The notes under the pieces are model-generated. The model ran no database searches. It was given only the letters and a program-made list of their open reading frames with translations, and was not told the origin of the DNA. The translations under genes and the position numbers were made by a program. Source: an uncultured Roseicyclus sp. (GTDB lineage Bacteria; Pseudomonadota; Alphaproteobacteria; Rhodobacterales; Rhodobacteraceae). Taken from it: a stretch of DNA of 64,000 bases. The stretch's first letter is position 1, and each line of letters opens with the position of its first letter. Positions 48,928 through 59,594 of the stretch are shown piece by piece. The stretch is taken from positions 1,207,588 to 1,271,587 of the forward strand of contig CANLLF010000001.1 in NCBI GenBank assembly GCA_947491935.1, in the 5' to 3' direction.

Positions 48928-49320
48928 TTAGAAGATTGTGCAAAGCACTTCGCCGCCAACATTCTGGCTGCGGGCACTTGCATCGGACATCACGCCCTTG
49001 GAGGTGGAGACGATCGACACACCCAGGCCCTGACGGACCTGCGGGATGTCGCCCACGCTCATATAGACGCGACGGCCGGGTTTCGACACGCGCTTGAGCT
49101 CACGGATGACGGGGGTGCCTTCGTAATACTTCAGGCTGATTTCGAAGGCCGGGTGGCCGTCTTTGCCCGTCGTGGGCTCGTAACCGCGGATATAGCCTTC
49201 GTCCGCCAGCACATCCAGAACGCGGCCGCGCTGCTTGGAGGCCGGGGTCTCGACCGTGGACTTCCCGCGCATCTGGCTGTTGCGGATGCGGGTCAGCATA
49301 TCACCGATGGGATCATTCAT
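48928..49320 (-). CDS. rpsH: 30S ribosomal protein S8
   Basis: [20 protein letters not shown]...GGEVLCTIF. Confidence 0.98.
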   Translation of the reverse strand: MNDPIGDMLTRIRNSQMRGKSTVETPASKQRGRVLDVLADEGYIRGYEPTTGKDGHPAFEISLKYYEGTPVIRELKRVSKPGRRVYMSVGDIPQVRQGLGVSIVSTSKGVMSDASARSQNVGGEVLCTIF

Positions 49321-49334
49321 TTTTCAGATCTCCC

Positions 49335-49640
49335 TTACCAGCTCGACTTGACCATGCCGGGGATCTGACCGTTGGAGGCCAGATCACGCAGCTTGATCCG
49401 CGACATTTTCAGCTTGCGGTAATACGCCTTGGGGCGCCCGGTCAGCTGGCAACGATTGTGAAGACGGGTGGCCGAGCTGTTGCGGGGCAGTTTCGCCAGC
49501 TTGAGGCGTGCCTTGAAGCGCTCTTCCATCGGCTTCGATTCATCTGCGGCGATCTCTTTGAGAGCGGCGCGTTTGGTGGCGTATTTTTCCACCAGACGCT
49601 GACGCTTAAGCTCGCGCTGAACCATGGATACTTTTGCCAT
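49335..49640 (-). CDS. rpsN: 30S ribosomal protein S14
   Basis: [41 protein letters not shown]. Confidence 0.98.
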   Translation of the reverse strand: MAKVSMVQRELKRQRLVEKYATKRAALKEIAADESKPMEERFKARLKLAKLPRNSSATRLHNRCQLTGRPKAYYRKLKMSRIKLRDLASNGQIPGMVKSSW

Positions 49641-49658
49641 GTCTTTGTTCCTTTCGCG

Positions 49659-50219
49659 TCAGGCGTTGAAGGGCATGTTGAAGTGCTTGAGAAGCGACTT
49701 CGCCTCGGCGTCGGTGTCCGCCGTCGTGACAATGATGACATCGATGCCCCAGACCTCATCGACCTTGTCGAAGTTGATCTCGGGGAACACGATGTGCTCC
49801 TTGATGCCCATGGCGAAGTTGCCGCGGCCATCGAAGGACGGCTTCACACCCCGGAAGTCCCGGATACGGGGCATCGCGATGGTGGTCAGACGATCGATGA
49901 AATCATACATGCGGTCGCCGCGCAGCGTCACCTTCGCGCCCAGCGGCATGTCTTCCCGAACGCGGAAGCCCGCGATGGATTTCTTTGCCGTGGTGACGAT
50001 GGCGTGCTGGCCTGCGATGGCGGTCAGGTCTTCCTGGGCCGATTTGGCCTTCTTGGAATCGCGCACCGCTTCCGCACCGCACCCGATATTGAGAACGATC
50101 TTCTCAAGGCGCGGGATCTGCATGTCGTTCTTGTAGCCGAATTCCTCTTTCATCGCGGGCTTGATGGTCTCGCGATAAGCGGTCTTCAGACGCGGGGTAT
50201 AATTTGCTTGGTCAAGCAT
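49659..50219 (-). CDS. rplE: 50S ribosomal protein L5
   Basis: [16 protein letters not shown]...[23 protein letters not shown]. Confidence 0.98.
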   Translation of the reverse strand: MLDQANYTPRLKTAYRETIKPAMKEEFGYKNDMQIPRLEKIVLNIGCGAEAVRDSKKAKSAQEDLTAIAGQHAIVTTAKKSIAGFRVREDMPLGAKVTLRGDRMYDFIDRLTTIAMPRIRDFRGVKPSFDGRGNFAMGIKEHIVFPEINFDKVDEVWGIDVIIVTTADTDAEAKSLLKHFNMPFNA

Positions 50220-50524
50220 CAGATCACGTCCCCCGTGGTCTTGGCGAAACGCACCTTCTTGCCGTCTTCGATCTTGAAGCCGACGCGGGTGGCTTTGCCG
50301 TTTGCATCGAGAAGCGCCAGGTTGCTCAGCTGGATCGGCATCGCTTGCGGGATGCGACCGCCCTGGTTGGACTGGCTCTGCTTGGTGTGGCGCACGGCGA
50401 TGTTGATGCCGTCCACGATGGCTTTGCCGGCGGTCGGGTTCACGGAAGTAATCTCACCTTCCTTGCCCTTGTCCTTGCCGGCCAGCACGACGACCTTGTC
50501 GCCCTTTTTCAGTTTCGCAGCCAT
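50219..50524 (-). CDS. rplX: 50S ribosomal protein L24
   Basis: [25 protein letters not shown]. Confidence 0.98.
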   Translation of the reverse strand: MAAKLKKGDKVVVLAGKDKGKEGEITSVNPTAGKAIVDGINIAVRHTKQSQSNQGGRIPQAMPIQLSNLALLDANGKATRVGFKIEDGKKVRFAKTTGDVI

Positions 50525-50525
50525 A

Positions 50526-50894
50526 TCACAGCACCTCCGGCGCAAGCGAGATGATCTTCATGAAGTTCTTCGCGCGCAGCTCACGAACCACCGGCCCGAA
50601 GATACGGGTGCCCATCGGCTCGTTGTTGTTGTTGAGGATGACGGCGGCGTTGCGGTCGAAGCGGATGGCGGTGCCATCGTCACGACGAACTTCCTTGGCG
50701 GTGCGCACGACGACGGCCTTGCGGACGTCGCCTTTCTTCACGCGACCGCGCGGAATGGCTTCCTTCACCGAGACGACAATGATGTCCCCCACGGAGGCGT
50801 ATTTACGCTTGGAACCACCCAGAACCTTGATGCACTGAACACGGCGTGCGCCGCTATTGTCAGCAACATCCAGATTGGTCTGCATCTGGATCAT
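50526..50894 (-). CDS. rplN: 50S ribosomal protein L14
   Basis: [27 protein letters not shown]. Confidence 0.98.
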   Translation of the reverse strand: MIQMQTNLDVADNSGARRVQCIKVLGGSKRKYASVGDIIVVSVKEAIPRGRVKKGDVRKAVVVRTAKEVRRDDGTAIRFDRNAAVILNNNNEPMGTRIFGPVVRELRAKNFMKIISLAPEVL

Positions 50895-50973
50895 TTGGTT
50901 TCTCCCGACGTCCCGGACCGGCCTGCATCAGCACATTGGCCCGGGGGTTTCGTTCAAACCGAGATGTGAGCGC

Positions 50974-51204
50974 CTAGTTAGCGATCACCTCCCAGCGTTT
51001 CGATTTGGAGACCGGGGCGCATTCCTGAATGCGAACCTGGTCACCCACCTTGAAAGTGTTCTCCGGATCGTGGGCCCGATACTTCTTGGACTTCCGGATG
51101 GTCTTCTGCATAACCGGGTGCTTGAAGCGACGCTCCACGGATACGGTCACGGTCTGTGCGTTGGCATCGGAGGTGACGGTGCCGGTCAAAATACGCTTGG
51201 GCAT
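50974..51204 (-). CDS. rpsQ: 30S ribosomal protein S17
   Basis: [30 protein letters not shown]. Confidence 0.97.
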   Translation of the reverse strand: MPKRILTGTVTSDANAQTVTVSVERRFKHPVMQKTIRKSKKYRAHDPENTFKVGDQVRIQECAPVSKSKRWEVIAN

Positions 51205-51207
51205 GGA

Positions 51208-51414
51208 TCAGGCCTCCGCGGCGGCAGCAGCCGCCTTTTCGTTCAGAATGGTCTTCACACGCGCGGCGTCACGGCGAACCTGACGCATCCGGGCGGTGTT
51301 CTCGATCTGGCCAGTGGCCTGTTGGAAGCGGAGGTTGAAGGCCTCCTTCTTCAGCGCCGTTAGCTCATCACGAAGCTGGTCCGGCGTCTTGTCACGCATT
51401 TCCTGGGCGTTCAT
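51208..51414 (-). CDS. rpmC: 50S ribosomal protein L29
   Basis: [55 protein letters not shown]. Confidence 0.97.
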   Translation of the reverse strand: MNAQEMRDKTPDQLRDELTALKKEAFNLRFQQATGQIENTARMRQVRRDAARVKTILNEKAAAAAAEA

Positions 51415-51533
51415 CGCCTTTGTCCTTTCAACATCACCAGACGGCCGCGCGAAGCGTCACCGTGATTCTGGTGGAGTTCGGTGAATAGAGGGGCCGTATA
51501 GGGGGGGATGATCCGTTATGCAAGCGGTACCTG

Positions 51534-52118
51534 TCAGTTCAAGGACAAGGCGTCTATCATCAACAGATCCTGCATTAACTCTTCTCGGGTAACAGGGAAG
51601 TTTTCCTGCAGGTCGTATGCTGGCACGCGGCGATGATAGTAATTTCTTACCAAGACATCACCGCGCATTTGAAGATTGAAGTACGCGATTTCGCCTGTCG
51701 TTGGATCGCCGACATAATTCGGGCAGTAAACGATCGAAATGTTCACGTTCTCTGGCGTGGTTTGCGAGCTCTGAATGAAGGCGCCATCGCATGCTTCCTG
51801 AACCCGACTGTAGATGCCGCCCATATAACCATCGACAGATCCGGAAAGCGGCGTTTCCGCGTGGATCGCGTAGAGTTGTGACCAGTTGTCGAAACTCTCC
51901 CCTCGGGGAATGTATTCCAAAATGAAGACCCGCGTGTTGTTGGGGCTGACACCATTTTGACGCGAGACCTCTACCTCATCGAGTCCTGTTTCAGACGTGA
52001 TCCACGGAGGGGCAGAATAAGTTGCGGTCATGTCAAACAGATCGACCACAAAGGTAGGTGACTCACTCTGCGCATTCGCGCTTGAAGCCAGAACCAAAAG
52101 GAACGGAATAACGCGCAT
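51534..52118 (-). CDS. Exported hypothetical protein
   Basis: MRVIPFLLVLASSANAQ signal peptide, clean ORF. Confidence 0.65.
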   Translation of the reverse strand: MRVIPFLLVLASSANAQSESPTFVVDLFDMTATYSAPPWITSETGLDEVEVSRQNGVSPNNTRVFILEYIPRGESFDNWSQLYAIHAETPLSGSVDGYMGGIYSRVQEACDGAFIQSSQTTPENVNISIVYCPNYVGDPTTGEIAYFNLQMRGDVLVRNYYHRRVPAYDLQENFPVTREELMQDLLMIDALSLN

Positions 52119-52176
52119 ATAAATCGGCCTTGAAAGTGGAACGTCCACTACAACCCTAGCCGATAACAGGCATCGC

Positions 52177-52296
52177 TCAAACCCCCGCCGCCTTTCGCAG
52201 CGCCGCGTTCATCCGGCTCAGCCAACCCGGGCCGTCTTTCTTGAACGCCTACACCACATCCGCGTCCAGCCGGATCGTCGTCTGGAGAAAGGGCAT
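52177..52296 (-). pseudogene. BrnA-like antitoxin C-terminal relic with internal in-frame stop
   Basis: Minus strand reads MPFLQTTIRLDADVV*AFKKDGPGWLSRMNAALRKAAGV*, the BrnA ribbon-helix-helix C-terminal signature. Confidence 0.6.
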
Positions 52297-52949
52297 CACC
52301 CCCACCCATAATTGAAACTCACGCTCACCCGGTCGTCCTCATCCATGTTCATCGGCACCTCGTGCCTGAGCCAGCTTTCCCACAGCAGCACGTCCCCCGC
52401 GGCAGGCCCCGGATAGACAAACCCCCGCAATTCCTCCCGGCACTCCTTCTTCCGGTTCGGCGCGGCCATCATCATCGCGTGGCGCGGGTCTTCGAGCTTG
52501 ATCGACTTCGCCCCCGGCGGTACCGCCACGTAGGTCGTGCCCGAGATCACCGAATGCGGGTGAATGTGCGACGTATGGATGCCGCCCTCGGGCAGGATGT
52601 TGATCCAGATATCCTCCAGCTTCAGGTCCCGCCCCTCCAGATCAAATTCCAGATCCTCCGCAAACGCCGCGACATGGGCGTCGAGCGCCTCCACGACCGT
52701 CGCAAAGATCGGGAACCGCCAGGGCAGGTCCGTCAGCGACGCGTAGGACGTGTAGCCGGGATAGCCGTTCTCCTCACACCATTCATTGCCCGCATCGTCA
52801 TCCTCGGCGATGGAGAAGCAACTCGCCTCCAGCTCGGAATGGTCGATGGACGGCCCAAGCTCAGCCAGCTTGGCGTGGTAGAGGCGGGTCGCGAAGAGGG
52901 ATTTGATATTGGCCATGAAATGCGAATAGCAGAGCCGCCCGCCCGGCAA
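52296..52949 (-). CDS. 2OG-Fe(II) oxygenase family protein (TIGR02466-like)
   Basis: EGGIHTSHIHPHSVISGTTYVAVPPGAKSIKLEDPRHAMMMAAP...GDVLLWESWLRHEVPMN; likely start is the ATG at 52916 (MANIKSLF). Confidence 0.8.
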   Translation of the reverse strand: MPGGRLCYSHFMANIKSLFATRLYHAKLAELGPSIDHSELEASCFSIAEDDDAGNEWCEENGYPGYTSYASLTDLPWRFPIFATVVEALDAHVAAFAEDLEFDLEGRDLKLEDIWINILPEGGIHTSHIHPHSVISGTTYVAVPPGAKSIKLEDPRHAMMMAAPNRKKECREELRGFVYPGPAAGDVLLWESWLRHEVPMNMDEDDRVSVSFNYGWG

Positions 52950-53051
52950 AAGCGGGGCGCGGCGGGTTCCGACAATTGCACGTAAATCCCCGCGCGTAGA
53001 AAGATTTCGGAAAGCTCATGGGGCTAAATCACCCTGCAACGCTGATTTCAC

Positions 53052-53798
53052 ATGCGGGGCTTGGCCAGAATGGCGCTTCAGACGATCCGGATTTGGGCCC
53101 TGCGCCTGTGTTTTCTTTTCGCCGCGCCATGTTTTGCCCACGCGGATGTCGCGCCGCTCATCACCGCCTCCGCGCAGCCGCTGTTCGGCAGGGCCGATGC
53201 GCCCGCACCCGCTTCAACCGGGTCGCTCTTCGCCGGAACGCAATCGGGCAGCCTGTTCGCCCCCCTGCCCCCCCGCGCCCGGATCGAGCCGGATCTGCCC
53301 CGGACCCTCGGCGGCCAGACCCCCATCGCCCAACTCCTGGCCCTGATCGCCCGCGCCGAAGCGGGCCGCGATGGCTATGACGCCGTCCAGCACGGCGCGC
53401 GCATCCGCACGCCCCGCCCACCGACCCAGATGACATTGGGGGAGATCTACGCCTGGATCGATGCCACGCCCGGTCAGCCCCACGCCATTGGCCGCTATCA
53501 GTTCATCCCACCGACGCTTCGCCGCGTGGCCCAGATCCGCGGGCTTGGCCCCGAGACGCGGTTCACGCCCGACGTGCAGGACGCGCTTGCGCTGGTCCTC
53601 CTCGAAGACGCCGATCTGCACGCGTTCGAGGCCGGCGCCGTGGGCCGCCGCACCTTCATGCGCAACCTCGCCCGGATCTGGGCGGGCCTGCCGCTGCCCA
53701 ACGGGCAGAGTTACTATGAGGGCTATGCGGGCAACCGGGCGAGTATGTCGTGGGCGGAGTTCGAGAGCAGCGTCGCGCGGATCTGGCCCACGGGCTAG
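53052..53798 (+). CDS. Exported lysozyme-like/muramidase-like protein
   Basis: Signal peptide; ALIARAEAGRDGYDAVQHG...IDATPGQPHAIGRYQFIPPTLRR. Confidence 0.65.
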   Translation: MRGLARMALQTIRIWALRLCFLFAAPCFAHADVAPLITASAQPLFGRADAPAPASTGSLFAGTQSGSLFAPLPPRARIEPDLPRTLGGQTPIAQLLALIARAEAGRDGYDAVQHGARIRTPRPPTQMTLGEIYAWIDATPGQPHAIGRYQFIPPTLRRVAQIRGLGPETRFTPDVQDALALVLLEDADLHAFEAGAVGRRTFMRNLARIWAGLPLPNGQSYYEGYAGNRASMSWAEFESSVARIWPTG

Positions 53799-53831
53799 AC
53801 GGCCACGATGTTCCCGGCTTAGCTGCGCGGT

Positions 53832-54266
53832 ATGACCCATGACGCCCTCGACACCGCCTTTCACCGGTTGGATAATCTCGACCTCTCCGCCATCCAATCC
53901 TCCGGCGACTGGGGCCTTGGCCGCATGTTCAGCCACCTCGCCCAAGGGGTGGAATTCTCCATGTCCGGCTACCCGGAAGAGAGGCCGAGGCTGTTTCAAA
54001 TGACGGCAGGAAGGCTGGCCTTCACCCTCTTCAAGCTGCGCGGACGGATGAGCCACGGGCTGGATGAGCCGATTCCGGGAGAGGTGATCGGCGATGTGTC
54101 CGCCGAAGAGGGATTGCAGCGGCTTTGGCTGTCGCTGGAACAGTTTCGGGAGTTCGATGGCGGGCTGCGGCCGCATTTTGCATTTGGTCCGCTCCCCAAA
54201 GAGCACTTCGCGGTCGCTCACCTGATGCATATCGAGAACCATCTGGAGGAGGTGCGGGCACGATAG
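53832..54266 (+). CDS. DUF1569 family protein
   Basis: DWGLGRMFSHLAQGVEFSMSGYPEERPRLFQMTAGRLAF...FGPLPKEHFAVAHLMHIENHL. Confidence 0.75.
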   Translation: MTHDALDTAFHRLDNLDLSAIQSSGDWGLGRMFSHLAQGVEFSMSGYPEERPRLFQMTAGRLAFTLFKLRGRMSHGLDEPIPGEVIGDVSAEEGLQRLWLSLEQFREFDGGLRPHFAFGPLPKEHFAVAHLMHIENHLEEVRAR

Positions 54267-54292
54267 CACAGCGCGGCAGCGACCCACACCCG

Positions 54293-54928
54293 TCACAAAG
54301 CGCGGCGACCACGGACCAAGAACATCCACGACAGGGAGGCGATGATCGCACAGGCGATCAATCCCAGCACCCGCTCATAGAGGCCGTCGACGCCGGTTGG
54401 CAGAAAGAAAAAGACCGGCGCGGCCAGTCCCCACAGAACGGCCAGGGCAATCATCCACCTGTGGGACAACGTGGAGTCTCGCTTGATCCCTCCGGCCAGC
54501 AGCAACGGGGCGGCCAGGAACCCCGCACCAAGGGCATAGACCACGTAGATGTGCACAACGATCCCGTCGCTGTCCCCGTCGCCATATTCATTGCGCGCTC
54601 CGATCACCACGACCGCGGCGGCCAGCAATGCCAGAACAAGAACGCCACCGGACCACGCAACGCCCCCAAGATGGGCATGCGCACTGGAGAGCGCCACGGC
54701 AAAGATACCCGCAGCAAAGGCGTAAAGCGCAAGATCCATGATGATTTCGTTTTCTCCAGCGCCCAGATCGCTGATCGTGTCCGCCACCCAATCGTGGCCC
54801 GGCACCATGATCTGCGCGACGATGACACCCAGAATGCCCACCGCGCAGCCGATCAACCCAAGAAAACCCAGCCCGATCAAAAGATACGGACGTTCCGCAT
54901 CAATCGCATGTCCTGAAATATCGTCCAT
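54293..54928 (-). CDS. DUF998-like multi-pass membrane protein
   Basis: LIGLGFLGLIGCAVGILGVIVAQIMVPGHDWVADTISDLGAGENEIIMD. Confidence 0.7.
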   Translation of the reverse strand: MDDISGHAIDAERPYLLIGLGFLGLIGCAVGILGVIVAQIMVPGHDWVADTISDLGAGENEIIMDLALYAFAAGIFAVALSSAHAHLGGVAWSGGVLVLALLAAAVVVIGARNEYGDGDSDGIVVHIYVVYALGAGFLAAPLLLAGGIKRDSTLSHRWMIALAVLWGLAAPVFFFLPTGVDGLYERVLGLIACAIIASLSWMFLVRGRRAL

Positions 54929-55007
54929 TAAGCCCCCCGGCGGCGTGCTGCACATCGTGAACGCAAACGCAGACGCCATGGTTCCTTGCCCGCTCCAACG
55001 GAAAAAG

Positions 55008-55035
55008 CCCCCGCCGATCTCTCAGCAGGGGCTTA
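55008..55035 (-). terminator. Terminator downstream of rplP
   Basis: Minus strand AAGCCCCTGC...GCGGGGGCTTTTTCCG. Confidence 0.8.
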
Positions 55036-55076
55036 TTAATTTCGACATGCCAGAAAACGCTTACGCGGTCCCGATC

Positions 55077-55490
55077 TTACCAGTCTTCGCGCACCACGGT
55101 GCGGGTCTTGACCGGCAGCTTCATCGCGGCCAGGCGCAGGGCCTCGCGGGCGATGGGCTCGGCCACACCGTCGATCTCGAACATGATCCGGCCGGGCTTC
55201 ACCTTGCAGGCCCAGTAATCGACCGACCCCTTACCTTTACCCATCCGCACTTCAACGGGCTTGGAGGTGACGGGCGTATCCGGGAAAATCCGGATCCAGA
55301 CGCGGCCCTGACGCTTCATGTGGCGCGTCATGGCCCGGCGGGCGGCTTCGATCTGGCGCGCGGTGACGCGCTCGGGCTGCAGGGCTTTCAAACCAAAGGT
55401 GCCGAAGGTCAGATCGGATCCGCCCTTCGCTTCGCCCTTGATCCGGCCCTTTTGCATCTTGCGGAACTTGGTCCGTTTGGGTTGCAACAT
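55077..55490 (-). CDS. rplP: 50S ribosomal protein L16
   Basis: [24 protein letters not shown]. Confidence 0.98.
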   Translation of the reverse strand: MLQPKRTKFRKMQKGRIKGEAKGGSDLTFGTFGLKALQPERVTARQIEAARRAMTRHMKRQGRVWIRIFPDTPVTSKPVEVRMGKGKGSVDYWACKVKPGRIMFEIDGVAEPIAREALRLAAMKLPVKTRTVVREDW

Positions 55491-55503
55491 CTCTCAGCCC
55501 TCC

Positions 55504-56247
55504 TCAGCGGTCACGGCGCGGACGCGAGGCCCCGCCGCTTTCCTGAAGCTCCTGCTGGCGACGGTCACGGGCCGACGGATCGTGCTCCATGATCTCGCCT
55601 TTGAAGATCCAGGTCTTGATGCCGATGATGCCATAGGCCGTCTTTGCTTCGGCATGGGCATAATCGATGTCGGCACGCAGGGTATGCAGGGGCACACGGC
55701 CCTCGCGATACCATTCGGTCCGCGCGATTTCGGCGCCGCCAAGGCGGCCCGCGACGTTCACCCGGATCCCGAGCGAACCCATCCGCATGGCGTTCTGCAC
55801 CGCACGCTTCATCGCACGACGGAAGGACACCCGGCGTTCCAGCTGCTGAGCAATGCTCTCAGCCACCAGTTGCGCGTCCAGCTCGGGCTTGCGGATCTCA
55901 ACGATGTTGAGGTGCAGTTCCGAATCCGTGATTTTCGACAGCGCCTTGCGCAAGCCTTCGATATCCGCACCCTTCTTGCCGATGATCACACCCGGACGCG
56001 CCGAGTGAATGGTCACGCGGCACTTCTTGTGCGGACGCTCGATGATGATCTTCGAGATCCCGGCATCGCCGGGGTTCTTCTTCTCGACCTTGGCGAGGTG
56101 TTCCCACCAGCCGGTCTTGATGAATTCGCGGATCTTGATGTCTTCCAGCAGCAGGTCACCGTAATCCTTGGTGTCTGCGTACCAGCGGCTGTCCCAGGTC
56201 CGGTTGACCTGAAGACGCATGCCGATGGGGTTTACCTTATGTCCCAT
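55504..56247 (-). CDS. rpsC: 30S ribosomal protein S3
   Basis: [25 protein letters not shown]. Confidence 0.98.
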   Translation of the reverse strand: MGHKVNPIGMRLQVNRTWDSRWYADTKDYGDLLLEDIKIREFIKTGWWEHLAKVEKKNPGDAGISKIIIERPHKKCRVTIHSARPGVIIGKKGADIEGLRKALSKITDSELHLNIVEIRKPELDAQLVAESIAQQLERRVSFRRAMKRAVQNAMRMGSLGIRVNVAGRLGGAEIARTEWYREGRVPLHTLRADIDYAHAEAKTAYGIIGIKTWIFKGEIMEHDPSARDRRQQELQESGGASRPRRDR

Positions 56248-56627
56248 TAGGCTGTCTCCTCAACCTGGCGGACCTTGATGGTCAGCTCTGCAAACGGCTT
56301 GTGAATGCGACCGAACCGGCCACGGGCCCGCGGGCGACCGCGCTTCATGACAAGGTTCTTGCCAACGAAAGCTTCGGCAACCACCAGCTCGTCAACGTCG
56401 AGACCGTGGTTGTTTTCCGCATTGGCGATGGCCGACTGAAGGCATTTCTTCACGTCGATCGCGATACGCTTCTTGGAGAAGGTCAGGTCCGTCAGGGCCT
56501 TTTCCACCTTCTTGCCACGAATGAGGCCGGCAACCAGGTTCAGCTTCTGCGGGCTGGTCTTCAGCATGCGCAGCTTGGCCATCGCCTCGTTATCCGCCAC
56601 GCGGCGGGGATTTTTATCCTTGCCCAT
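56247..56627 (-). CDS. rplV: 50S ribosomal protein L22
   Basis: [29 protein letters not shown]. Confidence 0.98.
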   Translation of the reverse strand: MGKDKNPRRVADNEAMAKLRMLKTSPQKLNLVAGLIRGKKVEKALTDLTFSKKRIAIDVKKCLQSAIANAENNHGLDVDELVVAEAFVGKNLVMKRGRPRARGRFGRIHKPFAELTIKVRQVEETA

Positions 56628-56630
56628 GGC

Positions 56631-56909
56631 TTACTTCCTCTTGGCTTTTTTGTCGGCGGCGTGGCCGTAATAGGTCCGCGTCGGCGAATATTCCCCGAAC
56701 TTCTGGCCGATCATGTCCTCGGTGACGTTCACCGGGATATGCTTGTGACCATTGTAGACCCCAAAGGTGAGGCCCACGAATTGGGGCAGGATGGTGGAGC
56801 GGCGCGACCAGATCTTGATGACCTCGTTGCGGCCGGATTCCTTGGACTTTTCGGCCTTCTTGAGGACGTAGGAGTCGACAAAAGGACCTTTCCATACGGA
56901 GCGGCTCAT
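56631..56909 (-). CDS. rpsS: 30S ribosomal protein S19
   Basis: [23 protein letters not shown]. Confidence 0.98.
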   Translation of the reverse strand: MSRSVWKGPFVDSYVLKKAEKSKESGRNEVIKIWSRRSTILPQFVGLTFGVYNGHKHIPVNVTEDMIGQKFGEYSPTRTYYGHAADKKAKRK

Positions 56910-56912
56910 GAC

Positions 56913-57755
56913 TTAGCGCCCTTTCTTCTTGGCGTGACGCGAGCGGATGATCAGCTTCTGCGACGCCTTGTTCTTGTTGCGGGTGCGCTTGCCTTTGGTG
57001 TCCACACCCCAGGGCGTGACCGGCGTACGGCCGCCCGAGGTCCGGCCCTCACCACCGCCATGCGGGTGATCGATCGGGTTCATGGCGACACCGCGAACGG
57101 AGGGGCGCTTGCCCATGTGACGCACGCGACCGGCCTTGCCGAGGTTCTGGTTCGAGTTGTCGGGGTTCGACACCGCGCCAACCGTGGCCATGCACTCCTG
57201 ACGGACAAGGCGCAGCTCGCCCGAAGACAGGCGGATCTGGGCGTAGCCGCCGTCACGGCCGACGAATTGGGCATAGGTGCCCGCGGCGCGCGCGATCTGG
57301 CCACCCTTGCCGGGCTTCAGCTCGATATTGTGGACGATCGTGCCGATCGGCAGGCCGCTGAACGGCATCGCGTTGCCCGGCTTGATGTCCGCTTTGGAGG
57401 ACGAGACGACCTTGTCGCCAACCGCCAGACGCTGGGGCGCAAGGATGTAGGCCTGCTCGCCATCGTCATACTTGACCAGCGCGATGAACGCCGTCCGGTT
57501 GGGGTCATATTCGATCCGCTCGACTGTGGCCGAGACGTCGAATTTCGTCCGCTTGAAATCTACGATACGGTAAAGGCGCTTGGCCCCACCACCACGACGA
57601 CGCGCCGTGATCCGTCCGGTGTTGTTCCGGCCGCCCTTCTTTGTCAGACCCTCGGTGAGGCTCTTGACGGGACGTCCTTTCCACAGCTCCGAACGGTCGA
57701 TCAGTACCAGCCCACGCTGGCCCGGCGTCGTCGGCTTATACGACTTGAGTGCCAT
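56913..57755 (-). CDS. rplB: 50S ribosomal protein L2
   Basis: [27 protein letters not shown]...[18 protein letters not shown]. Confidence 0.98.
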   Translation of the reverse strand: MALKSYKPTTPGQRGLVLIDRSELWKGRPVKSLTEGLTKKGGRNNTGRITARRRGGGAKRLYRIVDFKRTKFDVSATVERIEYDPNRTAFIALVKYDDGEQAYILAPQRLAVGDKVVSSSKADIKPGNAMPFSGLPIGTIVHNIELKPGKGGQIARAAGTYAQFVGRDGGYAQIRLSSGELRLVRQECMATVGAVSNPDNSNQNLGKAGRVRHMGKRPSVRGVAMNPIDHPHGGGEGRTSGGRTPVTPWGVDTKGKRTRNKNKASQKLIIRSRHAKKKGR

Positions 57756-57854
57756 GTTAACTGTCTTCCGTTTTCTGTGCGCCCGACCCCCGGGGCCAGG
57801 CTGATGTTAAAGGCCCCCGTAGGTGCCCGAAGAGATGGTCATACAACCAAAAAC

Positions 57855-57882
57855 GACAGCCCCGGACGAATCCGGGGCCATG
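57855..57882 (-). terminator. Terminator between the inserted histidine kinase and rplB
   Basis: Minus strand GCCCCGGATTCGTCCGGGGC then TGTCGTTTTTGG. Confidence 0.65.
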
Positions 57883-57943
57883 CCGATGGGGTCGTTTAGG
57901 GGGTTCAAGGAGGGGGGTCAAGTCAACACAGGAGACCGCCCCA

Positions 57944-59176
57944 TCACAGCGAGATTGAGAACGTCGCACCCTTGCCGACACCATCGGACTTTACGGCGAC
58001 GCAACCGCCGTGGGCCTCAACGATCTCGCGCACATTCGCCAGCCCCAATCCGGTTGAGGACTCGCCACCCGTTGGCTTCGCCGAAAGGGTTTCAAACCGC
58101 CCGAAGGCGCGCACAAGATCCCCGTCGGTCAAGCCCTGCCCATCATCGATCACCGAGACCTTTTGGCCCTCCGCCACGACGCGCACATTGCCACCCGGAT
58201 GGGTGTATTTGACCGCGTTGCTAATAAGGTTGTCGACCGCAAGCACCATCAACTCCGCATCTACTTCGACAGGAGCGGCCGCCTCGACATCGCAGGTCAA
58301 TGTAATCGACTTGCTGTCCGCAGGGCTGCGGTTGGCCTCACAAGCCATCTCGCAGATTTGGCTCAGATCGACAGAGGCGCGTTGCAGGCTAAGGTTCCGG
58401 TCTTCGTCCCGCACACGGGTCAATGTAGCCGTGATCAGGTCAGACACCTGCTCGACTTTACCGATGAGTTTCTCGATGATCGCATCCAGCTTCTCAAGAT
58501 CAGGTTCTTGGCGCTGCACCTGTGTCTGCGCCAAATCCGCTTGGGCCAGAACCACCGCCAAGGGGTTTCGCAAATCATGGGCAATGATACCAAGCAACCG
58601 CGTCTTGAAGGCGTTGGCCTCTCGCGTGGCCAGATGTGCGGCACTCAACCGGCAATTTGCCGAAACCAGGTCATTAATCAGTTTCTGGCGCTCTTCGTCA
58701 TGTACTAGGCGCTGCAATTCGGCCTCTGCGCGCATGGCAAAAATCTGCAAGATGGACTGCACTTTGCTTGGATCCGCGATCTCATCCTTCGAGAACACTG
58801 CGATATTTCCGACCACGCGGCCATCGCGATCATGTAATGGGCAGCCGCAATAACTTTCGAAATCCGCCTCACGCGGGAAATCATCGGCAAGCTCGTGGGG
58901 CACGGTCACTGTGCTGCCCTCATAGGTCAGCTTGCAGGGCGTTCCGACAAGGTCATAGACGAAACTATCACCGGGCGCGCCGTCACGCAGCGAGCAGATC
59001 ACCCGCGCGGCGGTCGGTGGGGCGCCCTCACCGATAGACAAAAATACAAACGATGCCGACATCGACGTCTTCAGCGCGTCAACCAACCCGTGCAGGAAAT
59101 CCAACCCGATCTTGTCGGCTGTACCGCTCGCCACCTGGGTCAGGATGTCTCGATAACTCATTCGCGCGTAGGTCAT
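57944..59176 (-). CDS. GAF-like sensor histidine kinase
   Basis: LGIIAHDLRNPLAVVLAQADLA H-box; DNLISNAVKYTHPGG; STGLGLANVREIVE. Confidence 0.88.
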   Translation of the reverse strand: MTYARMSYRDILTQVASGTADKIGLDFLHGLVDALKTSMSASFVFLSIGEGAPPTAARVICSLRDGAPGDSFVYDLVGTPCKLTYEGSTVTVPHELADDFPREADFESYCGCPLHDRDGRVVGNIAVFSKDEIADPSKVQSILQIFAMRAEAELQRLVHDEERQKLINDLVSANCRLSAAHLATREANAFKTRLLGIIAHDLRNPLAVVLAQADLAQTQVQRQEPDLEKLDAIIEKLIGKVEQVSDLITATLTRVRDEDRNLSLQRASVDLSQICEMACEANRSPADSKSITLTCDVEAAAPVEVDAELMVLAVDNLISNAVKYTHPGGNVRVVAEGQKVSVIDDGQGLTDGDLVRAFGRFETLSAKPTGGESSTGLGLANVREIVEAHGGCVAVKSDGVGKGATFSISL

Positions 59177-59285
59177 GTGATAAAGGCCATCTCAAATTCC
59201 ACTCCGCCAAACGACAAGCCATGTTTTAGCGCGGTCAACACGAACGCCACAAGCAAGCATTGACGCGAGTTCCGGTGCCCAAGTG

Positions 59286-59504
59286 TCAAAACATCAAGTT
59301 CATAACCCCCAGCGACACCACCAGAAACAGTACCGTCATGATCCCGCCGGACGTCATGAAATCCGTCACCTTGTAGCCCGCCGGTCCCATGATCAGGGCG
59401 TTCACCTGGTGGGTCGGGATCAGGAAGCTGTTCGACGTCGAAACCGCAACCGTCAGAGCAAAGATCGCAGAGGTGTCACCAACCGCGTTGGCGGACTCCA
59501 ACGC
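59286..59504 (-). pseudogene. SLC13-type permease C-terminal relic
   Basis: ALESANAVGDTSAIFALTVAVSTSNSFLIPTHQVNALIMGPAGYKVTDFMTSGGIMTVLFLVVSLGVMNLMF*; rest of the transporter absent. Confidence 0.7.
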
Positions 59505-59521
59505 GCGCAGTTCAGAGCACG

Positions 59522-59552
59522 AAAAACCCCGGCTGCTTTCGCAGCCGGGGTT
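59522..59552 (-). terminator. Rho-independent terminator downstream of rplW
   Basis: Minus strand AACCCCGGCTGC-gaaa-GCAGCCGGGGTTTTTC. Confidence 0.88.
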
Positions 59553-59594
59553 CCCGATTTGCAAAGGTGGGGTTCGCCCCCCCCCCGGGATGCA

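Noticed and set aside
48145-50969. 407- and 503-aa plus-strand ORFs across the spc operon
   Set aside because: Span several real minus-strand ribosomal genes and their junctions.
56301-57899. 532-aa plus-strand ORF opposite rplV-rpsS-rplB
   Set aside because: Shadow ORF over three certain ribosomal genes.
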